Below, piece by piece: positions 1-8,122 of a stretch of DNA of 64,000 nt (positions are counted from its first letter, which is position 1; every line of letters begins with the position of its first letter). Source of the stretch: Variovorax sp. J22G73 (GTDB taxonomy: Bacteria; Pseudomonadota; Gammaproteobacteria; Burkholderiales; Burkholderiaceae_C); the NCBI RefSeq assembly GCF_030317035.1, contig NZ_JASZYK010000002.1, positions 744,001 through 808,000 of the forward strand, written 5' to 3'. The notes under the pieces are model-generated. The model made no database searches and was not told where the DNA came from. It saw only the letters and a program-made list of their open reading frames with translations. A program made the translations under genes and the position numbers.

Positions 1-800
1 GGCACCTTCTGGCGGATGCGCCCGGTCAGCGGATCGAACAGCTGCAGCGACTCGATCTCGTCGTCGAACAGCTCGAAGCGGATCGCCAGCTCGCTGTGCT
101 CGGCCGGAAACACGTCGATGGTGTCGCCCCGCACGCGGAAGGTGCCGCGCGCAAAGTCCTGCTCGTTGCGCGTGTACTGCATGCGGATGAGCCGGGAGAT
201 CAGGTCGCGCTGGCCCACCTTGTCGCCCACGCGGGCAATCAGCCGCATCTCCATGTAGTCCTCGGGCGTACCGATGCCGTAGATGGCGCTCACCGTGGCG
301 ACGATGACCGTGTCGCGCCGCTCCAGCACGCTCTTGGTGGCCGACAGGCGCATCTGCTCGATGTGCTCGTTGATCGACGAGTCCTTCTCGATGAACAGGT
401 CGCGCTGCGGCACGTAGGCCTCGGGCTGGTAGTAGTCGTAGTAGCTGACGAAGTACTCGACGGCGTTCTTCGGAAAGAACTCGCGGAACTCGCTGTAGAG
501 CTGCGCCGCCAGCGTCTTGTTGGGCGCGAACACGATGGCCGGGCGGCCCAGCCGGGCGATCACGTTGGCCATGGTGAAGGTCTTGCCCGAGCCCGTGACG
601 CCTAGCAGCGTCTGGAACACCTCGCCGTCGATCACCCCTTCCACCAGCCCCTCGATCGCCTTGGGCTGGTCGCCGGCCGGCGGATACGGCTGGAAAAGCT
701 CGAACGGCGAGCCCGGGTAGGTGATGAATTCGCCCTGTTTCGCCGGACCGATCGGGTCCAGTTTCTTCAGGTCTGCTATGGCTTCGTTGTTCTCTGGCAT
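1..800 (-). CDS. uvrB: UvrABC excinuclease subunit B (5' part, runs off the window)
   Basis: Nucleotide excision repair helicase-like subunit that receives damaged DNA from UvrA and recruits UvrC in the cytoplasm. The first ~266 residues are present. Seen: the Walker A motif GVTGSGKT at residues 66-73, and the damage-probing beta-hairpin region with [12 protein letters not shown] followed by EKDSSIN. The ATG at 798-800 gives the usual short UvrB N-terminus (MPENNEA). The gene is divergent from a class I aminotransferase, a neighbourhood I recall from other Burkholderiales. The C-terminal helicase and UvrC-binding domains lie outside the window. No classical CTGT-N8-ACAG SOS box is visible upstream. 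Confidence 0.97.
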   Translation of the reverse strand, partial: MPENNEAIADLKKLDPIGPAKQGEFITYPGSPFELFQPYPPAGDQPKAIEGLVEGVIDGEVFQTLLGVTGSGKTFTMANVIARLGRPAIVFAPNKTLAAQLYSEFREFFPKNAVEYFVSYYDYYQPEAYVPQRDLFIEKDSSINEHIEQMRLSATKSVLERRDTVIVATVSAIYGIGTPEDYMEMRLIARVGDKVGQRDLISRLIRMQYTRNEQDFARGTFRVRGDTIDVFPAEHSELAIRFELFDDEIESLQLFDPLTGRIRQKV

Positions 801-841
801 GGCTGTTCCCGACAGGTGGCGATCACGCCGGTAAAATTCAA

Positions 842-875
842 GGCAACCGGAAAGCGTAGCGCAAGTCCGGTTGCC
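842..875. promoter_or_regulatory. 10-bp perfect inverted repeat in the uvrB/aminotransferase intergenic region
   Basis: GGCAACCGGA (842-851) and TCCGGTTGCC (866-875) are exact reverse complements with a 14-nt spacer. The repeat lies 31 nt before the aminotransferase start, so it could be an operator or a 5'-leader hairpin. Function is inferred only from position. Confidence 0.45.
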
Positions 876-905
876 AGCGAAGCTTTCATCCCAAAGGACC
901 TTTCC

Positions 906-2102
906 ATGTCTATGTTCACCGCGGTCGAAATGGCACCGCGCGACCCGATCCTCGGCCTCAACGAGCAATTTGCCGCCGACACCAACCCCCAGAAGGTCAA
1001 CCTCGGCGTCGGCGTCTATTACGACGACAACGGCAAGCTGCCCCTGCTCGAATGCGTGCAGGCGGCCGAGCAGAACATGATGAAAGCGCCCACGGCGCGT
1101 GGTTATCTGCCCATCGACGGCATCGCCGCGTACGACAACGCCGTGAAGGCGCTGGTCTTCGGCGCCGACAGCGAACCCGTCACCTCCGGCCGCGTGGCCA
1201 CCATCCAGGCCATCGGCGGCACCGGCGGCCTGAAGGTCGGCGCCGACTTCCTGAAGAAGCTCAACCCCAGCGCCAAGGTGCTGATCAGCGACCCGAGCTG
1301 GGAAAACCACCGCGCGCTGTTCACCAACGCCGGCTTCGAAGTCGAAAGCTACCCCTACTACGACGCCGCCAAGCGCGGCATCAACTTCGACGGCATGCTC
1401 GCCGCCCTGAACGCGGCGCCCGCGGGCACCGTGGTCGTGCTGCACGCCTGCTGCCACAACCCGACCGGCTACGACATCACGTCCGAGCAATGGGACCAGG
1501 TGGTTGCCGCCGTCAAGGCGAAGAACCTCGTGCCCTTCCTCGACATGGCCTATCAAGGCTTCGGCTACGGCCTGAAGGAAGACGGCGCCGCGGTGGCCAA
1601 GTTCGTCGAAGCGGGCCTGACCTTCTTCGTGTCGACCTCGTTCTCCAAGAGCTTCAGCCTGTACGGCGAGCGCGTGGGTGCCCTGTCGGTGCTGTGCGAG
1701 AGCAAGGAAGAAGCCGGCCGCGTGCTGTCGCAGCTGAAGATCGCCATTCGCACCAACTACAGCAACCCGCCCACGCACGGCGGCGCCGTGGTGGCCGCGG
1801 TGCTCGGCAACCCCGAGCTGCGCGCCCTGTGGGAAAAGGAACTCGGCGAGATGCGCGTGCGCATCAAGGCCATGCGCCAGAAGCTGGTCGACGGCCTGAA
1901 GGCCGCCGGCGTGAAGGAAGACATGAGCTTCATCACCACGCAAATCGGCATGTTCAGCTACTCGGGCCTCACCAAGGACCAGATGGTGCGCCTGCGCAAT
2001 GAGTTCGGCGTGTACGGCACCGACACCGGCCGCATGTGCGTGGCCGCGCTGAACAGCAAGAACATCGAGCACGTGTGTGCCTCGATCGCCAAAGTCATCT
2101 AG
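906..2102 (+). CDS. Class I aspartate/aromatic amino acid aminotransferase
   Basis: PLP enzyme of the AspC/TyrB group, 398 aa (family about 396-400), moving amino groups between aspartate or aromatic amino acids and 2-oxoglutarate in the cytoplasm. Seen: NPTG near residues 185-188 (cofactor/substrate pocket), and [10 protein letters not shown] with PLP lysine K248. The ATG at 906 (MSMFTAVEM) is preceded by AAAGGAC. An in-frame ATG at 816 would add 30 residues with no family counterpart and is not preferred. AspC and TyrB cannot be separated by eye, so no symbol is given. A hairpin follows the stop. Confidence 0.93.
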   Translation: MSMFTAVEMAPRDPILGLNEQFAADTNPQKVNLGVGVYYDDNGKLPLLECVQAAEQNMMKAPTARGYLPIDGIAAYDNAVKALVFGADSEPVTSGRVATIQAIGGTGGLKVGADFLKKLNPSAKVLISDPSWENHRALFTNAGFEVESYPYYDAAKRGINFDGMLAALNAAPAGTVVVLHACCHNPTGYDITSEQWDQVVAAVKAKNLVPFLDMAYQGFGYGLKEDGAAVAKFVEAGLTFFVSTSFSKSFSLYGERVGALSVLCESKEEAGRVLSQLKIAIRTNYSNPPTHGGAVVAAVLGNPELRALWEKELGEMRVRIKAMRQKLVDGLKAAGVKEDMSFITTQIGMFSYSGLTKDQMVRLRNEFGVYGTDTGRMCVAALNSKNIEHVCASIAKVI

Positions 2103-2115
2103 GTGACAGCAAAGT

Positions 2116-2148
2116 GTGAGGGAATCGCCTGCGTGGCAATTCCTTCAC
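2116..2148 (+). terminator. Hairpin after the aminotransferase gene
   Basis: GTGAGGGAATCGCC (2116-2129) pairs with GGCAATTCCTTCAC (2135-2148) over 14 positions with one G-U pair and one mismatch, around a 5-nt loop. It starts 13 nt after the stop codon. There is no T-run, so an intrinsic terminator is possible but not shown. Confidence 0.4.
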
Positions 2149-2227
2149 GCTCCGTGGAAGAAGTAGCCGCGCAACAGCGTCGGCATAGGGGTTAGGCCCC
2201 CTGCACCGCTGCGAATGCGCTGATATA

Positions 2228-2238
2228 TTGCACTGCAA
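2228..2238. promoter_or_regulatory. TTGCA-C-TGCAA site upstream of phaZ
   Basis: A perfect 11-bp palindrome TTGCACTGCAA lies 21 nt before the phaZ start. TGC-rich palindromes of this kind are known targets of the PHB-responsive repressor PhaR in other proteobacteria. PhaR control here is an inference from motif and position. Confidence 0.4.
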
Positions 2239-2259
2239 CATTCCACTCCAAGACCAGCG

Positions 2260-3726
2260 ATGCTCTATCAACTCTACGAAGCCCAGCGTTCCTTGATGGA
2301 GCCCTTCTCGGACTTCGCCCAGGCAGCCTCCAAACTCTATGGTCAGGGCGCCGTCTGGGGCCAGCTGCCCATGGCGCAACGCATGGCGGCAGGCTACGAC
2401 CTGCTGTATCGCCTGGGCAAGGACTACGAAAAGCCCGAATTCAACATCAAGTCGGTGAAGGTCGACGGCGAAGACGTCGTCATCCAGGAAGCCATCGAGC
2501 TCGACAAGCCCTTCTGCGAGCTGCGCCGCTTCAAGCGCTTCACCGACGAGCCGCACATCCTCAAGACGCTGAAGAGCCAGCCCGTGGTGCTGATCGTGGC
2601 GCCCCTGTCGGGCCACTACGCCACGCTGCTGCGCGACACCGTGCGCACCATGCTGCAGGACCACAAGGTCTACATCACCGACTGGAAGAACGCGCGCCTC
2701 GTGCCGCTGGCCGAAGGCGAGTTCCACCTCGACGACTACATCAACTACGTGCAGGAGTTCATCCGCCTGCTGCAGGCCGAGTACGGCAACTGCCACGTGG
2801 TGAGCGTGTGCCAGCCGACCGTGCCGGTGCTGGCGGCCGTGTCGCTCATGGCCAGCCGCGGCGAAGCGCTGCCGCTGACCATGACCATGATGGGCGGCCC
2901 CATCGACGCGCGCAAGTCGCCCACCGCGGTGAACAACCTCGCGATGAACAAGAGCTTCGAGTGGTTCGAGAACAACGTGATCTACCGCGTGCCGCAAGGC
3001 TTCCCGGGTGAAGGCCGCCGCGTGTACCCCGGCTTCCTGCAGCACACCGGCTTCGTGGCCATGAACCCCGACCGCCACGCCACCAGCCACTACGACTACT
3101 TCAAGGACCTCATCAAGGGCGACGACGCCAGCGCCGAGGCCCACCGCAAGTTCTACGACGAGTACAACGCCGTGCTCGACATGGACGCCGACTACTACCT
3201 GGAAACCATCCGCACCGTGTTCCAGGAGTTCGACCTGGTCAACGGCACGTGGGACGTGAAGAACCCCGACGGCCAGGTGGAACGCGTGCGTCCGCAGGAC
3301 ATTCGCGGCGCCGCCCTGCTCACCGTCGAAGGCGAGCTCGACGACATCTCCGGCTCGGGCCAGACCGAGGCCGCGCACAGCCTGTGCACCGGCATTTCCG
3401 ACAGCAAGCGCGAGCACTACGAAGTCAAGGGCGCGGGCCACTACGGCATCTTCAGCGGCCGCCGCTGGCGCGAGCTGGTGTACCCGAAGGTGGTGAAGTT
3501 CATCGCCGCCAACGACGAGCCGCAGAGCCGCGCCGGCGACCGTGGCGAGCTTGCCGCCGAAGACACGGTGAAGCCGACCCGCCGCACGGCGGCTGTCGCC
3601 GCCAAGAAGGCGCCGGCCAGAAAGGCCGCCTCCGTGGCCGCGTCTGCGGCTCCCGTCACAGCGACTGCACCGGCCGCCAAAAAAGCCGCCGCCCGCAAGA
3701 AGCCCGGCACCCGCGCCGCGCGCTGA
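2260..3726 (+). CDS. phaZ: Intracellular polyhydroxyalkanoate depolymerase with Lys/Ala-rich tail
   Basis: Breaks down intracellular PHB granules. The protein is 488 aa; Ralstonia-type PhaZ is about 420. The core (residues ~1-415) matches the PhaZ family, which uses a Cys nucleophile rather than Ser: VCQPTVPV carries C184. After about residue 420 there is a ~70-residue tail rich in Ala, Lys and Pro with several AKK/ARK motifs, like the histone H1-like tail of PhaF phasins. The ATG at 2260 has a weak Shine-Dalgarno sequence. A TGC-rich palindrome lies upstream, and rnfB follows 19 nt after the stop. Confidence 0.93.
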   Translation: MLYQLYEAQRSLMEPFSDFAQAASKLYGQGAVWGQLPMAQRMAAGYDLLYRLGKDYEKPEFNIKSVKVDGEDVVIQEAIELDKPFCELRRFKRFTDEPHILKTLKSQPVVLIVAPLSGHYATLLRDTVRTMLQDHKVYITDWKNARLVPLAEGEFHLDDYINYVQEFIRLLQAEYGNCHVVSVCQPTVPVLAAVSLMASRGEALPLTMTMMGGPIDARKSPTAVNNLAMNKSFEWFENNVIYRVPQGFPGEGRRVYPGFLQHTGFVAMNPDRHATSHYDYFKDLIKGDDASAEAHRKFYDEYNAVLDMDADYYLETIRTVFQEFDLVNGTWDVKNPDGQVERVRPQDIRGAALLTVEGELDDISGSGQTEAAHSLCTGISDSKREHYEVKGAGHYGIFSGRRWRELVYPKVVKFIAANDEPQSRAGDRGELAAEDTVKPTRRTAAVAAKKAPARKAASVAASAAPVTATAPAAKKAAARKKPGTRAAR

Positions 3727-3745
3727 AGCGCGCCCGCCTCCTCCA

Positions 3746-4375
3746 GTGAACGGACTCGCCGCACGCATCAACAACGCACTGCCCCAGACGCAGTGCACCC
3801 GGTGCGGCTACCCGGACTGCGCAGGCTACGCGCAGGCCGTGGCCAATGAAGAAGCCGGCATCAACCAGTGCCCACCGGGCGGCGCGCAAGGCATCGAACG
3901 GCTGGCGCTCATCACCGGGCGCCCCGTGGTCCCGCTAGGGACCGAGTTCGGTACCGAAGGCCCGCGCGCCATGGCCGTCATCGACGAGGCCTGGTGCATC
4001 GGTTGCACCCTGTGCCTGGACGCCTGCCCGACCGACGCCATCGTCGGCATCAACAAGCGCATGCACACGGTGATCGAGGTGCACTGCACCGGCTGCGAGC
4101 TGTGCATTCCGGTGTGCCCCGTCGACTGCATCTCGCTCGAGATCGAGACGCCCGGCCTCAGCGGCTGGCAGGCGTGGTCCGCCGAGCAGGCCGACCATGC
4201 GCGGCATCGCTACGAGGTGCACGGCAAGCACCGCAACACCGACGCCCGGCTGGCAGAACAGCCCGCCGCGGCGCAAGCACCGCAAGACGCCAGTGAGCGC
4301 AAGCGCTCCATCGTCGAAGCGGCCCTGGCGCGGGCCCGCGCCGCCTCGCAGCGCCCGCCGACGCCCAAGCCATAG
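3746..4375 (+). CDS. rnfB: RnfB-type iron-sulfur electron transport protein
   Basis: A 209-aa ferredoxin-like protein of the RnfB/RsxB family. Seen: an N-terminal Fe-S domain with C17, C20, C25 and C42, then two 4Fe-4S ferredoxin motifs with C84-C87-C90-C94 and C114-C117-C120-C124, each ending in CP. The start is GTG at 3746. The N-terminal membrane helix of classical RnfB is absent and no other rnf genes adjoin, so it is probably a soluble electron carrier, as single RnfB proteins in Burkholderiales are. The tail after residue ~160 is Ala/Arg-rich and low in complexity. Confidence 0.88.
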   Translation: MNGLAARINNALPQTQCTRCGYPDCAGYAQAVANEEAGINQCPPGGAQGIERLALITGRPVVPLGTEFGTEGPRAMAVIDEAWCIGCTLCLDACPTDAIVGINKRMHTVIEVHCTGCELCIPVCPVDCISLEIETPGLSGWQAWSAEQADHARHRYEVHGKHRNTDARLAEQPAAAQAPQDASERKRSIVEAALARARAASQRPPTPKP

Positions 4376-4411
4376 CGCAAGCCACAACGCAAGCCACAAC
4401 GCAAGCCATGA
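4376..4411 (+). repeat. Three tandem copies of a 12-bp unit (CGCAAGCCACAA)
   Basis: CGCAAGCCACAA occurs at 4376-4387 and 4388-4399, and CGCAAGCCATGA at 4400-4411. The third copy contains the ATG of the LysE gene, so the repeat occupies the whole ribosome-binding region between rnfB and that gene. Confidence 0.85.
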
Positions 4412-5046
4412 CGCTCGACACCCTGCTGATCTACGTCGCCGCCTCGCTCGCGCTGGCGCTGATCCCGGGGCCGACGATGCTGCTGGCGCTGTCCAACGGC
4501 ATCCAGGGCGGCATGCGCCGCGCGAGCTGGGGCATCGCAGGCGCTTCGCTGGGCAGCATCACGCTGATCGCCGTGGTCGCGCTCGGCCTGGGCTCGCTGC
4601 TCGCGGCGTCCGAATGGCTGTTCAACGCGATCCGCGTCGCCGGCGTGGCCTACCTGGTGTGGCTGGGCGTGAAGCTGTGGCGCAGCGAAGCGGCCGACCT
4701 GCGCACCGCGCTGGCCAGGTCGTCGTCTCAGGAGCGCCCGCAGGGCCGCATCGCGCTCATGCGCAGCCTGGCCGTGGCGCTGTCGAACCCGAAGACGGTG
4801 CTGTTCTTCGCGGCCTTCCTGCCGCAGTTCGTCGACATCTCGAAGCCGCAGGGCTCGCAATATCTGCTGCTCGGCGCGATGTTCGTGGCGCTCGACACCT
4901 GCGTGATGCTGGCCTACGCAGGCGCCGGCACGCAGGCCGTGCGCTTCCTGTCGCAGCGCGGGCTGAAGGCGATGAACCGCGGCTGCGCGGTGGGCATGTG
5001 GCTGCTCGCGGCAACGCTGGCCGTGTGGCGCCGCCCCGGCGCCTGA
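4408..5046 (+). CDS. LysE/RhtB family amino acid exporter
   Basis: A 212-aa inner-membrane protein of the LysE/RhtB family, which exports amino acids or homoserine lactone-like compounds by proton exchange. Seen: about six hydrophobic segments, the family motif IPGPTMLLALSNG near residues 19-31, and LSNPKTVLFFAAFLPQF in the middle. Length is typical (about 205-215 aa). It is the last plus-strand gene of the phaZ-rnfB group and converges on yedA. The ATG sits inside a 12-bp tandem repeat and has no recognisable Shine-Dalgarno sequence. The substrate cannot be told from sequence. Confidence 0.9.
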   Translation: MTLDTLLIYVAASLALALIPGPTMLLALSNGIQGGMRRASWGIAGASLGSITLIAVVALGLGSLLAASEWLFNAIRVAGVAYLVWLGVKLWRSEAADLRTALARSSSQERPQGRIALMRSLAVALSNPKTVLFFAAFLPQFVDISKPQGSQYLLLGAMFVALDTCVMLAYAGAGTQAVRFLSQRGLKAMNRGCAVGMWLLAATLAVWRRPGA

Positions 5047-5062
5047 TGCAGGCAGCGCGCCT

Positions 5063-5971
5063 TCAGCCCCTGCGCTTGAAGAGCAACAGCAGCACCCCCG
5101 ACAGCACCACGCCCACGGCGTACCACTCGAAGCGCGTCACCGTCTCGTGGGCGATCCACACGCCCAGCAGCATCGCGATCACCGGGTTCACGAAGGTGTA
5201 GCTCGCCGCCAGCGCGGCCGGCGCCTTCGCCAGCAACACCATGTAGGCGTTGAAGGCGATGAGCGAGCCGAACACCACCAGGTAGACCCATGCGACCACG
5301 GCCTCGGGCTGCAACGGCCAGCCCATGGTTTCGCCGGACACCGCGGCCAACGCCATCAGCACCACGCCGCCGCACAGCATCTCGCTCGCGAAGCCCATCG
5401 CGCCAGGCGCCAGCGGCAGGCTGCGCTGGCTCAGCACGCTGCCGAGCGACCAGCACACGCAGGCGATGCAGATGGCCACCAGCCCCGCGGGCGACGATTT
5501 GAAGCCGCTGCCCTGCGTGAGCATCAGCACGCCGACCAGCCCCAGCGCGATGCCCGCGGCCTCCAGCTTCGACGGCTTCACGCCCCAGATCAGGTTCAGC
5601 AAGGCGATCACCAGCGGAATCACCGCGATGAACGCCACCACCAGCCCCGAGCCGATCGACACCTCGGCGTTCGCCGTGCCGCCCATGCCGCCGCCCAGCA
5701 TCAGCGCGCCGACGACGAAGGCATTGCGCCACTGCGCGCGCGTGGGCCACGGCGCGCCGCGCCAGCGCATCCACACCGCCAGCAGCACGCCGGCGACCAG
5801 AAAGCGCGAGCCCATCTGCAGGAACGGCGGAAAGCTGATCAGCGCGTACTTGATCGCGAGGTAGGTCGAGCCCCAGACCACCCACGTGGCGGCAAGGCAG
5901 AGCCACAGCAGCGGCGGCAAGCCGGGGCGGGCTGCGGAAACTTCATTGGTGGAAGAAACGAGTGTCGACAT
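5063..5971 (-). CDS. yedA: EamA/DMT-family permease, YedA-like
   Basis: A 302-aa member of the drug/metabolite transporter superfamily with ten predicted hydrophobic segments in two EamA halves. The N-terminal part WVVWGSTYLAIKYALISFPP and the following FLVAGVLL closely follow E. coli YedA. It probably exports an amino acid or small metabolite. The start is taken as ATG 5971 (MSTLV); upstream ATGs at 5980 and 6019 are possible. It is divergent from an Lrp-type regulator, the usual arrangement for an Lrp-controlled exporter. Confidence 0.88.
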   Translation of the reverse strand: MSTLVSSTNEVSAARPGLPPLLWLCLAATWVVWGSTYLAIKYALISFPPFLQMGSRFLVAGVLLAVWMRWRGAPWPTRAQWRNAFVVGALMLGGGMGGTANAEVSIGSGLVVAFIAVIPLVIALLNLIWGVKPSKLEAAGIALGLVGVLMLTQGSGFKSSPAGLVAICIACVCWSLGSVLSQRSLPLAPGAMGFASEMLCGGVVLMALAAVSGETMGWPLQPEAVVAWVYLVVFGSLIAFNAYMVLLAKAPAALAASYTFVNPVIAMLLGVWIAHETVTRFEWYAVGVVLSGVLLLLFKRRG

Positions 5972-6058
5972 GGCAAGCATGGTATGAAAGCCATCCCCCG
6001 CGAGCCATGCAGATTTCATGGTTCTTGCACCGCCCTACCGTCGATTTGAAGGACTTGC

Positions 6059-6556
6059 ATGGACTTCGCCTTGAACCCCGCGCTGGACGCGCACGACACC
6101 CGCATCCTCGCCGAGTTGCAGGCCGACGCGCGCCTCTCGATGGCCGAGCTCGGCCGCCGCGTGCACCTGAGCCAGCCGGCCGTGACCGAGCGCGTGAAGA
6201 AGCTGGAGGCGGCCGGCGTCATCAGCGGCTACCGCGCCACCGTCAACCTGGGCAAGCTGGGCTACGGCATCCGCGCCATCATCCGCGTCGGCCGCGCCGA
6301 CTACGACCTGGTCGTGAAGCTGGTGCAGGACACGCCCGAGTGCGTCAATGCCTACAACGTGACCGGCGAAGACAGCTGGGTGCTGGAAATCGCGGTCATC
6401 GACGTGAGCCACCTCGACGCGGTGGTCACCAAGTTCTGCATCCTCACCGAGACGGCCACCTCGATCATCCTGAACCCGGCGCGCGAGCACCAGGCCATGC
6501 TGCCGCCGCAGCGCTCCGACGTGAGGCCGCCGATCCGCAAGGTGCTCAACGCGTAG
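6059..6556 (+). CDS. Lrp/AsnC family transcriptional regulator
   Basis: A 165-aa regulator: N-terminal helix-turn-helix (residues ~12-60, with [25 protein letters not shown]) followed by a C-terminal RAM/ligand-binding domain. AAGGAC lies 4-10 nt before the ATG. It is divergent from the yedA-like exporter and probably controls it in response to an amino acid. The shared region contains an imperfect palindrome CCATG-N7-CATGG (6005-6021). Its 3' end overlaps the convergent VOC gene by 11 nt. Confidence 0.92.
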   Translation: MDFALNPALDAHDTRILAELQADARLSMAELGRRVHLSQPAVTERVKKLEAAGVISGYRATVNLGKLGYGIRAIIRVGRADYDLVVKLVQDTPECVNAYNVTGEDSWVLEIAVIDVSHLDAVVTKFCILTETATSIILNPAREHQAMLPPQRSDVRPPIRKVLNA

Positions 6557-7079
6557 TTGCGGACGTGGCGGACGCGGCGGACGCGCCGAACGCGCTGAAC
6601 GCCGCAACGACTTCCGGCGGCGCCTGCACCATCTCGATCAGCACGCCCTCGCCCGCAATCGGGAACTCGTCGTTCGCCTTCGGGTGCAGGAAGCAGATGT
6701 CGAAGCCCGCCGCGCCCTTGCGGATGCCGCCCGGCGCAAAGCGCACGCCTTGCGCCGTGAGCCATTCCACGGCCTTGGGCAGGTCGTCGATCCACAGGCC
6801 CACGTGGTTCAGCGGCGTGGTGTGCACGGCCGGCTTCTTCTCGGGGTCCAGCGGCTGCATCAGGTCGACCTCGACCTTGAACGGGCCCACGCCCATCGCG
6901 CAGATGTCCTCGTCGACGTTCTCGCGCTCGCTCTTGAAGGTGCCCGTGACCTCGAGCCCCAGCATGTCGACCCACAGCGTCTGCAAGCGCAGCTTGTCGG
7001 GGCCGCCGATGGCGATCTGCTGGATGCCCAGCACCTTGAAAGGACGGATGGTGTTGGTCGTGGTCGTCGTGGTGGTCAT
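6546..7079 (-). CDS. VOC-fold (glyoxalase superfamily) protein, candidate methylmalonyl-CoA epimerase
   Basis: A 177-aa protein with two betaalphabetabetabeta halves of the vicinal oxygen chelate fold. Candidate metal ligands are Q21, E70 or D72, H92 in [10 protein letters not shown] and E149 in VLIEMV, roughly where methylmalonyl-CoA epimerases have His, Gln/Glu, His and Glu; the first His is replaced by Gln. The N-terminus is a run of seven Thr and the C-terminus is an Ala/Ser/Thr tail. It is the last gene of the propionyl-CoA operon, overlapping bioB by ATGA (7076-7079). A generic lactoylglutathione lyase-like annotation is the alternative. Context favours, but does not prove, the epimerase. 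Confidence 0.75.
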   Translation of the reverse strand: MTTTTTTTNTIRPFKVLGIQQIAIGGPDKLRLQTLWVDMLGLEVTGTFKSERENVDEDICAMGVGPFKVEVDLMQPLDPEKKPAVHTTPLNHVGLWIDDLPKAVEWLTAQGVRFAPGGIRKGAAGFDICFLHPKANDEFPIAGEGVLIEMVQAPPEVVAAFSAFGASAASATSATTR

Positions 7080-8122
7080 GCGGCGCAACCTTCCTCGCTT
7101 GTTTCCTGCACCTGGCGCGCGCCGAGGCCGAGCTTGCGCAGCAGCACCGTGTCGGCCTCGACATCGGGGTTGCCCGTCACCAGCAGCTTGTCGCCGTAGA
7201 AGATCGAATTCGCGCCGGCCATGAAGCACAGCGCCTGCAGCGCATCGCCCAGCTGCTGGCGCCCGGCCGACAGCCGCACGCGCGCGGTCGGCATGGTGAT
7301 GCGCGCGACCGCGATCATGCGCACGAAGTCGAAGGGGTCGACCGGCTCCGAGTCGGCCAGCGGCGTGCCGGGCACGCGCACCAGGCTGTTGATGGGCACC
7401 GACTCCGGGTACGGGTTCAGGTTGGCCAGCTGAGCGATCAGCCCCGCGCGGTGCACCGGCGCCTCGCCCATGCCCACGATGCCGCCGCAGCACACGCTGA
7501 TGCCGGCGCTGCGCACGTGGGCCAGCGTGTCGAGCCGGTCCTGGTAGGTGCGCGTGTCGACCACGTCGGTGTAGTACTCGGGCGCGGTGTCGAGGTTGTG
7601 GTTGTAGTAGTCCAGGCCCGCGGCCTTCAGCTGCTGCGCATGGTGCGGCTGCAGCATGCCCAGCGTGGCGCAGGTCTGCATGCCGAGGCCCTTCACGGCC
7701 TCGACCAGCACGGCCACCTTTTCCACGTCGCGGTCTTTCGGCGCGCGCCAGGCGGCGCCCATGCAGAAGCGCGTGGCGCCCGCGTCTTTCGCGGCCTGCG
7801 CGGCGCGCACCACCTCGTCGACCTCCATGAGCTTCTGCGCCTTCACGCCGGTGTCGAATTCGGCCGACTGCGGGCAGTAGCCGCAGTTCTCGGGGCAGCC
7901 GCCGGTCTTCACCGACAGCAGCGTGGCCAGCTCGATGTCGCCCGCCGGAAAGTGCTCGCGGTGCACGGTCTGCGCCTCGAACAGCAGTTCCATGAAGGGC
8001 TTGTCGAGCAGCGCCTGGATGGCCTCGACGGACCAGCGCACGTCGGCCTGGGGAGTCGCGGGCTCTAACGGCTTTGCGGGCCGGTGCAGCGTGATTGCCT
8101 GTTGCAGGTCGTTGGCCCCCAT
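7076..8122 (-). CDS. bioB: Biotin synthase
   Basis: Radical SAM enzyme inserting sulfur into dethiobiotin, the last step of biotin synthesis. 348 aa, slightly above the usual ~320-345. Seen: the radical SAM cluster motif C76-x3-C80-x2-C83 (GCPENCGYC), [11 protein letters not shown], and the YNHNLDT region holding conserved substrate and cluster residues. ATG 8122; the pccA stop overlaps it by one base (TGATG). Placing biotin synthase directly after the biotin-carrying subunit gene suggests biotin supply is tuned to propionyl-CoA carboxylase. Confidence 0.97.
   Translation of the reverse strand: MGANDLQQAITLHRPAKPLEPATPQADVRWSVEAIQALLDKPFMELLFEAQTVHREHFPAGDIELATLLSVKTGGCPENCGYCPQSAEFDTGVKAQKLMEVDEVVRAAQAAKDAGATRFCMGAAWRAPKDRDVEKVAVLVEAVKGLGMQTCATLGMLQPHHAQQLKAAGLDYYNHNLDTAPEYYTDVVDTRTYQDRLDTLAHVRSAGISVCCGGIVGMGEAPVHRAGLIAQLANLNPYPESVPINSLVRVPGTPLADSEPVDPFDFVRMIAVARITMPTARVRLSAGRQQLGDALQALCFMAGANSIFYGDKLLVTGNPDVEADTVLLRKLGLGARQVQETSEEGCAA

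Noticed and set aside
800..816. Possible LexA box before uvrB (CTGTTCCCGACAG)
   Set aside because: The half-sites CTGT and ACAG are only 5 nt apart instead of the 8 nt of the usual SOS box, so it is not supported.
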